Of a DNA stretch of 46,358 nt, positions 39,980-46,358 are shown in pieces (the stretch's first letter is position 1; every line of letters begins with the position of its first letter). This DNA comes from Actinomycetes bacterium. GTDB lineage: Bacteria; Actinomycetota; Acidimicrobiia; Acidimicrobiales; Bog-793. The stretch spans positions 1 to 46,358 of the forward strand of contig JAJZLV010000144.1 in NCBI GenBank assembly GCA_021803215.1. The letters are read 5' to 3'. A model generated the notes under the pieces. That model did no database searches. It was given only the letters and a program-made list of their open reading frames with translations, and had not been told where the DNA came from. Both the position numbers and the translations under genes were made by a program.

Positions 39980-41082
39980 GGTCGGGTCCTTTCTGGTGCT
40001 GTTGATGTGGAGGAGAGATCGAGATCGAGCGGCAAGACCGGCTCGAGCTCCGTCCGGCTCCGGCCCCGCCTGAGACGCCGGTAGCCGCCGGAGAGCCATC
40101 CCTGGATCCCCGTCGGGGCCGCCATCATCACGACGATGATGAGGAGCCCGAAGATGGCGCCCTGCACGTTGGCGGTGATGGCGCTCACCGAGGAGAAGTG
40201 GCTGGTGACGCTGTTGGTCCACTGGGGCACGTAGACGAGGGCAAGGGCGCCCCACCAGGCCCCGACGAGCGAGCCGGCCCCGCCGATCACCATCCCGGCG
40301 AGCAACTGGATCGACAGGAAGAGCGAGAAGCTGTTCGGGTTGACGATGCCGCTCCAGAGGGCGAACAGGCCCCCGGACAGCCCGGCCGTCCCGGCGGCGA
40401 GGGCGAAGGCAAGCACCCGCATGCGGTTCGGGTTGAGCCCGGAGGCCTGGGCGGCGATGTCGTCGTCGCGCACCGCCTTGAGGGCCCGGCCGTAGCGGCT
40501 CTTCATGAAGTTGGCGAGGACGATCATCGTCACGATGGCGCCGAACAGTGAGATCCAGGCCAGCCAGCGCTCGGGGTTGACCCCTCCCGGCGGGGTCGCC
40601 TGGTTGACGATGATCCCCGTGTCACCGTTGAAGAGGCTCGAGAACTTGGTGGGCAGGTCCTGAGCCGCCAGCGCCAGCGCCAGCGTGACGCCCGCCAGGT
40701 AAGGTCCTCGCAGACGGGTGGCGGGCAGGCCGACGACCGCCCCGAGCACGGTCGCCACCGCGATGCCGACGAGGATCGGCACTATGAGAGGCAACCTGAA
40801 GTGCTCCATCATCAGCCCGGCCCCGTAGGCGCCGACCGCCATGAAGGCCCCGTGCCCGAGCGAGATCTGACCGCTCACGCCGGTGAGGACCGAGAGCCCG
40901 GCGATGGCGATGGCATACCAGGCGATCTCGGAGATGATCGTGTTGTCGTAGAGGCTCACCGAGCTCGTGACGAGGTAGAGGACCGCGGCGGCGACGATCC
41001 CGAGAGCGATGTGCCAGGCGAGCGGCTGGCCCTGCAGGCCCTTGAGCCTCTCGGCGCCCGGAAGGCGATCGGCCCGGCTCAT
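39976..41082 (-). CDS. Branched-chain amino acid-type ABC transporter permease (LivM-like)
   Basis: ISLGHGAFMAVGAYGAGLM, RLRGPYLAGVTLALALAAQ, FMKSRYGRALKAVRDDDIAAQASGLNPNRMRVLAF; start at ATG 41082. Confidence 0.93.
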   Translation of the reverse strand: MSRADRLPGAERLKGLQGQPLAWHIALGIVAAAVLYLVTSSVSLYDNTIISEIAWYAIAIAGLSVLTGVSGQISLGHGAFMAVGAYGAGLMMEHFRLPLIVPILVGIAVATVLGAVVGLPATRLRGPYLAGVTLALALAAQDLPTKFSSLFNGDTGIIVNQATPPGGVNPERWLAWISLFGAIVTMIVLANFMKSRYGRALKAVRDDDIAAQASGLNPNRMRVLAFALAAGTAGLSGGLFALWSGIVNPNSFSLFLSIQLLAGMVIGGAGSLVGAWWGALALVYVPQWTNSVTSHFSSVSAITANVQGAIFGLLIIVVMMAAPTGIQGWLSGGYRRLRRGRSRTELEPVLPLDLDLSSTSTAPERTRP

Positions 41083-41957
41083 ACCCGCCTCGCCTTGGCG
41101 GCGGCGAAGAGGCCCTCTGGCCGGATCGATAGGACCACCACGAGAAGGACGGCGGCTCCGACGGTCTCCATGCTCGAGCCGAGATAGCCGCCGATATAGG
41201 AGATGCCGAGTCCTGTCAGGACTCCCCCGACCAGGGCGCCGACTGGGCTGTCGAGCCCGCCGAGGACGGCGGCGGCGAAACCGTAGACGAGGACCGGGTC
41301 CATCATGTTCGGCGAGAGCAGCAAGAGCGGGGCCACTAGCACGCCGGCGAGGGCGCCGGCGAAGGTGGCGAGCGCCCAGCCGACCGTGAGGAGCCGCCCG
41401 ACCCTCACTCCGAGGAGCCGGGCCACCTCCGGGGCAAAGGCGCTCGCCCGCATCTTGAGGCCGAGCGAGGTCCACCGGAAGAGCACGAGCATGAGCCCCA
41501 TGAGGACGAGGACCGAGACGAGGATGAAGATGTCGAAGCTCGAGAAGTCGAGATAGGTGTGGCCGACGGTTAGCCCGAGCTGCGAGAAGGCCGGCGTGAG
41601 ACCCCGGTCGGTCGATCCCCAGATGGCTCCGGCGACCGACTCGACCAGGATGAGCAGGCCGATCGTCACCACCACCGGGTTGAGCTCGGGCTTGCCGTAG
41701 AGCGGCCGCATGAAGACCCGCTCGGTGAGAGCGCCGAAGATGAGGCCGGCGGCCAGGGCGACGGCGAAGGCGACCCAGTAGTTGAGGGAGCGGTCGAGCA
41801 GCGTCGCCGCCACGTAGGTGGTGAGGGTGGCAAGAGCCCCCTGGGCGAAGTTGATCACCCGCGTGGCCCGCCAGATGAGAACTAGCCCGAGCGCCACCGC
41901 GGCATAGATGAGGCCGTAGGTGAGCCCGTTCAGCGTCAGGTCGATGAAGAGCGTCAC
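41079..41957 (-). CDS. Branched-chain amino acid-type ABC transporter permease (LivH-like)
   Basis: LNGLTYGLIYAAVALGLVLIWRATRVINFAQGALATLTTYVAATLL; GLDSPVGALVGGVLTGL. Confidence 0.94.
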   Translation of the reverse strand: MTLFIDLTLNGLTYGLIYAAVALGLVLIWRATRVINFAQGALATLTTYVAATLLDRSLNYWVAFAVALAAGLIFGALTERVFMRPLYGKPELNPVVVTIGLLILVESVAGAIWGSTDRGLTPAFSQLGLTVGHTYLDFSSFDIFILVSVLVLMGLMLVLFRWTSLGLKMRASAFAPEVARLLGVRVGRLLTVGWALATFAGALAGVLVAPLLLLSPNMMDPVLVYGFAAAVLGGLDSPVGALVGGVLTGLGISYIGGYLGSSMETVGAAVLLVVVLSIRPEGLFAAAKARRV

Positions 41958-41966
41958 GTCATCTCC

Positions 41967-42674
41967 TCAGAATCCCAAGTAGCTGTGGCGCAGCTGGTCG
42001 TCTGCGGCCAATGTCTTCGGGTCGCCCGTTATGACGACCCTGCCGATGCTGAGCACCACCGCGGCGTCGGCGATCGAGAGCGCGCTCGTGGCGTTCTGCT
42101 CGACGAGCAGAAGCGTCAGGCCGTCGCGGCGGGAGAGCTCCTTCACCGTCCTCATGAGCTCGAGGGTGACGAGCGGTGCAAGGCCGAGGGAGGGCTCGTC
42201 GAGCAAGAGCAGCTGCGGACGGGCCACGAGGGCCCGAGCTATGACGAGCATCTGGCGTTCGCCACCCGACAGGGTGGCGGCCGGCCGACTGCGCCTCTCT
42301 GCGAGCGGCGGAAAGAGGTCGTAGGTGCGCTCTATGAGCTGGCGGAAGTCGGGCTGCCTCTTGCGCCAGAGCGCCCCGAGGCGGAGGTTCTCCTCGACGG
42401 TGAGCTCTGTCACCACTCCCCTTCCCTCCGGCACGTGGGCCACCCCGAGGCGGACCAGCTCCTCGGTCCGGCGGCCGATGAGCTCGTTCGAGGCCCAGCG
42501 GGCGCTCCCGCTCTTGACCGGCGCGAGGCCGGTCAGGGCCCGGAGCAGGGTCGTCTTCCCGGCACCGTTGGCGCCGAGCACAGCGGTGATCGAACCCTCC
42601 TCCGCCTTGAACGAGACCTCGGAGAGGGCGGCCACCGGCCCGTAGGAGACCGAGAGGCCCGAGACCTCAAGCAC
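41967..42674 (-). CDS. ABC transporter ATP-binding protein (LivF-like)
   Basis: Walker A GANGAGKTTLLRALTGL, signature LSGGERQMLVIARALVARPQLLLLDEPSLGLAP; GTG start at 42674. Confidence 0.94.
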   Translation of the reverse strand: MLEVSGLSVSYGPVAALSEVSFKAEEGSITAVLGANGAGKTTLLRALTGLAPVKSGSARWASNELIGRRTEELVRLGVAHVPEGRGVVTELTVEENLRLGALWRKRQPDFRQLIERTYDLFPPLAERRSRPAATLSGGERQMLVIARALVARPQLLLLDEPSLGLAPLVTLELMRTVKELSRRDGLTLLLVEQNATSALSIADAAVVLSIGRVVITGDPKTLAADDQLRHSYLGF

Positions 42675-43488
42675 CGGCCGACTCGCTCTCGACCGAGGCA
42701 CCGAGATAGGCCTCCGTGACCGCGGGGTTAGCCTGCACCTCCGCCGGGGTGCCGGCGGCGATCACCTTGCCGAAGTCGAGCACGACGATCCGGTCGCAGG
42801 TGGCCATGACGAGGTCCATGTTGTGCTCGACGATGAGCACGCCCATCTCGCCCCGAAGCGAGGTGAGCAGCCGGCCGAGCTCTGCTATCTCGCCGGAGGA
42901 CAGGCCGCTCGCCGGCTCGTCCATCAACACGAGCTCCGGCCCGGCCACGAGTGCTCTCGCGATGGCGATCTTCTTCTGGACGGGATAGGGCAGGGCCCGC
43001 GGGTGCTGCTCGGCGAACTCCGCCACTCCGAGTCGCTCGAGGGCCTCGAGGGACCGCGCGCGAAGGCGTCGCTCCTCGCCCGCCGAGCGGGGCAGGCCGA
43101 GAAGCCCGGAGAGGACACCGGTTCGGGCGATCGGCTCGGCACCGACCATGACGTTCTCGACGGCGCTCAGGCCGGCGATCAGACCGACCCCTTGCAGGGT
43201 GCGGGCGATCCCGAGGTGGGCAAGTTGGTACGGCCGCTGGTGTCGCAGCTCGCGGCCTCGCCAGACGATCCGACCCGAGCTCGGGCGGACGAAACCACAG
43301 ACGACGTTGAACACGGTGGTCTTGCCAGCACCGTTCGGGCCGATGACCCCGAGCACCTCGCCGCTCGAGGCGGAAAAGGAGACCTCGTCGAGGACACTCA
43401 AGCCCCCGAAGCTCACTGTCACGGCGTCGACCTCGAGCGAGGCGGCCGATCGGTTGACCGCCCTCTTGGCCTCAGGCGGCGGCACCAC
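42667..43488 (-). CDS. ABC transporter ATP-binding protein (LivG-like)
   Basis: GPNGAGKTTVFNVVCGFVRPSSGRI, RTLQGVGLIAGLSAVENVMVGA, IAIARALVAGPELVLMDEPASGLSSGE. Confidence 0.94.
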   Translation of the reverse strand: MVPPPEAKRAVNRSAASLEVDAVTVSFGGLSVLDEVSFSASSGEVLGVIGPNGAGKTTVFNVVCGFVRPSSGRIVWRGRELRHQRPYQLAHLGIARTLQGVGLIAGLSAVENVMVGAEPIARTGVLSGLLGLPRSAGEERRLRARSLEALERLGVAEFAEQHPRALPYPVQKKIAIARALVAGPELVLMDEPASGLSSGEIAELGRLLTSLRGEMGVLIVEHNMDLVMATCDRIVVLDFGKVIAAGTPAEVQANPAVTEAYLGASVESESAGA

Positions 43489-43620
43489 TTCTCTCCATCT
43501 CGCCCGGGGCCGACGCTTGCGCGGCGGCGCGACCTACCCGAACCGAGCCGGTGCAGCCCTCCCCCGGGACGCTGCCGGAGCTCAATCCGACCGGAACGTG
43601 CATCTCGAACACGGTCCCCC

Positions 43621-43641
43621 CTCATGTAAATGAGCGCTCAT
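43621..43641. promoter_or_regulatory. Candidate repressor operator upstream of the liv-type operon
   Basis: CTCAT-GTAA-ATGAG-CG-CTCAT: perfect 12-bp palindrome ATGAGCGCTCAT at 43630-43641 with an extra inverted half-site at 43621-43625. Confidence 0.55.
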
Positions 43642-44015
43642 GCATACCGCGCTCGATCTGAGCCAGTCAAGGGTCTTCAGCGAGAATCTGCCGGCTGGCG
43701 CCGGGCCCCGCCTTGGCCCAGAGGCGGAGGCCCCTCAAGGACCGGCATCGCTGGAGCTGAAGGTGGCGGCGCCCACCGTCGCTCGGGTGGAGCGACCGGG
43801 CTCCCCGGCGCAACGGGTTCGCGCTGCGGCTGCCCACACCTCCCGGCCCCGGCCGGAGGCGAGAGATGCCAGCGAGGCCATCCGTCCGGCCGGGAAGGTC
43901 GCGAAGGGGCCCTCGCACGGCCGATTCGGTGCGCCACACACCAGCTGTGGCTGGGCGAACGCGCTCTGCGGCGGTACCAGTACTCCCGCCCGAAGGTCTC
44001 GCTACGGTGCAGCTG

Positions 44016-44198
44016 ATGGCCGTCTTCCTCGTCTGTTTGGCCGGCTTGCTCGGTGCCGCAGTCGTCGCCGTCTGGACCCGGGCCCGCCCGGGGGCACTGG
44101 CCCTCTTCCTCTGGCTGTCGAACGGGATCCAGCAACTCGGGCGGGGCCGAGCCGAGCCCCGCCCCCACGCCCAGCCTCTCACCGCTCGCGGTCGCTAG
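44016..44198 (+). CDS. Possible 60-aa small membrane protein
   Basis: MAVFLVCLAGLLGAAVVAVWTRARPGALALFLWLSNGIQQLG: hydrophobic N-terminus, no convincing RBS, no recognised family. Confidence 0.3.
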   Translation: MAVFLVCLAGLLGAAVVAVWTRARPGALALFLWLSNGIQQLGRGRAEPRPHAQPLTARGR

Positions 44199-44240
44199 GG
44201 CAGGTTCAACCTTCTCGAGCCGCCGTTCGTCGCCTCGCGC

Positions 44241-44861
44241 TTAGTCGTAGAGGAACGAGAGAGAGTTCGAGGTTCCCCCACTTGTCGAGATCGTGATCGG
44301 CACCCGGCCCCGCTGCCGAGAGAGCGGGGGAATGGTCACCTGGCACATGCTGGTGGAGGGGCAGTCGGTCCTCGTTGCCCGCCCGTTAACCCGAGCCACC
44401 ACGATGCCGTTGGCGCTTATCAGCCCCGATCCGTGCACCACAACGACCGCACCGGGACCGGCCGCGTCCGGCAACACCGCCGTGATGTGAGCCGCTCCTG
44501 CGCCAGAGGCGGGCGAGCTCGTGGTCGTGGTGCTGCTCGAGGTCGTGGTCGTGCTCCTGCTGGAGCTCGCTGTCGTGGCGCTGGACGCGGAAGGGGTGTT
44601 GGGAGGCGTCGAGCTCACCGGCGGCACGGCTCGGGCTCCGTCGCGTCGGATGGGCGGCGACGCGGTCATGTTCTGCACGACGACGACCCCGGCTACCGCC
44701 CCGGCGCCGACGAGCACGACAAAGCCGACTCCGAGCAGTCCCCGGGCCACGGCCCGAGCCATCTCCTGACGCCGCAGGCTCGCCACGAAGATGGACCGGT
44801 GCTGCTCTGAGCCAACCGTGACCGGGATCTCCTTCGTGTCATCGTCGGATGGCGCCCGCAT
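44241..44861 (-). CDS. Single-pass membrane protein with Ser/Thr-rich linker and C-terminal IPT/TIG-like domain
   Basis: TM VARGLLGVGFVVLVGAGAVAGVVVVQ, linker SSTPPNTPSASSATTASSSRSTTTTSSSTTTTSSP, C-terminal ITAVLPDAAGPGAVVVVHGSGLISANGIVVARVNG. Confidence 0.7.
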   Translation of the reverse strand: MRAPSDDDTKEIPVTVGSEQHRSIFVASLRRQEMARAVARGLLGVGFVVLVGAGAVAGVVVVQNMTASPPIRRDGARAVPPVSSTPPNTPSASSATTASSSRSTTTTSSSTTTTSSPASGAGAAHITAVLPDAAGPGAVVVVHGSGLISANGIVVARVNGRATRTDCPSTSMCQVTIPPLSRQRGRVPITISTSGGTSNSLSFLYD

Positions 44862-45745
44862 AGCTCTCTTCCTCTTCCCAGACTGCGACCGGCGCTAACG
44901 AGGTGCACGCCACCAGGCCAGAGAGCAAGCCGCGCTTCCCGATGCGAGCGTGGAGACGAGCTGGGCTCCCCGGATCCGACCCGATGCTCGAGAGCCACCA
45001 CCGCTGCGAGGCAGCCAGCCTGTTCATGCGGGCGGTGCTCGTCGCGCAGAGGGCTGCTCTTGAAGACTCACCCATAGCCCACTTGCGGTGCGCCCAGATC
45101 GCCGGCTCGGCCAGAGGCCCACGACCGCTACGACATCGTCGAGTCCAGGGAGGTAGTTGAGGCTGGGTACAGCGGCTGGTTGCCGGTTCAGCCGTCGCAG
45201 CGATCAGCCCGTCAACGGCTCTCGCATCCTCCGAGATAGATCGTCTCCTAGCTCCCACTTGGCTGAGGCCGAGAGTCGAGTCAGGTGTGCCCGCCGTTCG
45301 GCCGGCGCCGCCAGCAGGCCCTTGCGGTGCCGGGTCGCCGGCCACCTGCGAGGGCGATCAGCCTGCAAGCCCGAGTCCCGCTGCGAAGTCTCACTTGAGG
45401 TGAGCTGTGGGAAGCGATGCGGCATAAAGGCTGACGTTCGCCAGACGGGGCCCTGCTCTCGCTTTCCTCTGACATCGCTTTGGACAGTATGTATGTCATC
45501 AATGAGCTACCGCCGCTCATGAGCTGGCGCGGCTCAGTCAGACGGCTGGTGGCGATGGGAGGCCAAGCCACCGACCTCTCGACCGCCAGAACGGGCAGGC
45601 GCACGGGCTAGTGCCAGGCCGTCTCAGGCGCAGACGTCGCAGCACCCGAACCGTCGAACCAGGGGGGTTGTGAACTGTTCGCCGGAACGAGTGATCGTGT
45701 CTCAACCGGGCATGAGTGTTACACGCTCTCGTCATGATGCTGGCC

Positions 45746-46307
45746 GTGAAGCTGTCCGAGTGGGCCAAGGCGAATGGCGCGAGCCGCCAGAGCGCGTGCC
45801 GCTGGTTCCACGCTGGTGTGCTGGCGGTGCCGGCCCGCCAGTTGGCGACGGGGACGATCCTGGTCGAAGAGCCGCCGGCTGGCCGGGGCGGCGTGGCGCT
45901 TTGTGCGAGGGTGTCCTCGGGCGATCAGCGCGCCGAGCTGGACCGCCAGGTACCAGGCTCACGATGCAAGCGACGGCCGACGGACTGGCGCCGACGAAGG
46001 TTGTGGCCGAGGTCGGCTCCGGCTTTAACGGCCATCGGGCCAAGCTGCTCGGTCTGCTGAAGGACCCGGAGGTGACGACGATCGTGGTGGAGCACCGGGA
46101 TCGTCTGGCGCGCTTAGGAGTCGAGTACCTTGAGGCGGCCCTGGCCGCCCAGGACGTGTGGTTGTGAGCGACGAGGCCGAGGTGGCCGATGATCTGGTGA
46201 GAGAGATGGTGGAGGTGCTCACCAGCTTCTGTGCCCGAGTGTACGGACGCCGCTCGGCCAAGCGCCGTGCCAGTGCGGCGCTTGAGCCGGCGGGGGAAGC
46301 GGCGTAG
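45746..46307 (+). pseudogene. Decayed IS607-family serine recombinase (TnpA) with two frameshifts
   Basis: Frame 1: VKLSEWAKANGASRQSACRWFHAGVLAVPARQLATGTILVEEPPAGRGGVALCARVSSGDQRAELDRQV. Frame 2: RLTMQATADGLAPTKVVAEVGSGFNGHRAKLLGLLKDPEVTTIVVEHRDRLARLGVEYLEAALAAQ. Frame 3: VVVSDEAEVADDLVREMVEVLTSFCARVYGRRSAKRRASAALEPAGEAA*. Confidence 0.85.
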
Positions 46308-46358
46308 ATGCTCCTCCGAAGGCGTACCCTTCGAGCTGGACCCGAGCGACAAGTGCCG
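46308..46358 (+). pseudogene. N-terminus of the IS607-associated TnpB, frameshifted and cut by the window edge
   Basis: ATGCTCCTCCGAAG then, after a frame change, VPFELDPSDK, resembling the usual TnpB start (MLLR.YRFELDPSDK). Confidence 0.55.

Noticed and set aside
43640-44296. 218-aa plus-strand ORF and overlapping minus-strand ORFs after the liv operon
   Set aside because: Compositionally biased (A/R/P/G) with no domain signature and mutually overlapping in several frames; not supportable as genes.
45157-45522. 121-aa ORF upstream of the IS607 remnant
   Set aside because: No recognisable motif and unusual Cys/Arg/Ser-rich composition; probably non-coding.

Overview
The window is a GC-rich actinobacterial-type chromosomal segment, about 46 kb, dominated by core metabolism on the minus strand. 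In order it contains: an SDR; an ECF sigma/RskA-like anti-sigma pair; a one-piece transketolase/E1-like enzyme with rpiA; a HelD-like helicase carrying a zinc-ribbon insertion; gpsA; an enoyl-CoA hydratase/AtuA/acyl-CoA carboxylase operon; a frameshifted LigC-like ATP-dependent DNA ligase; small membrane proteins (DUF3817, DUF1345); a glycine-cleavage cluster (gcvPB-gcvPA-gcvT ... gcvH) interleaved with two MerR regulators, a BFN nuclease, hpt, a GarA-like FHA protein and a small PD-(D/E)XK-like ORF; a GDP-mannose pyrophosphorylase fused to an apparently dead phosphomannomutase domain; a gamma-glutamylation catabolic cluster (GS-like, ALDH, SDR, PuuD-like, flavodoxin); and a liv-type ABC transporter with a TetR regulator and a CocE/NonD-type lipoprotein hydrolase. 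Both window edges carry outward-facing IS607-family TnpA sequence: an N-terminus cut by the left edge, and a multiply frameshifted copy followed by a TnpB start at the right edge. I do not see a clear-cut novel defence or mobile system. The best second-look items are the PD-(D/E)XK-like protein in the hpt/gcv cluster, the SDR-type gamma-glutamylation cluster, the zinc-ribbon HelD, the zinc-ribbon GarA, the catalytically degenerate PMM fusion and the ligC frameshift. All family calls come from reading the translations; no database search was run.
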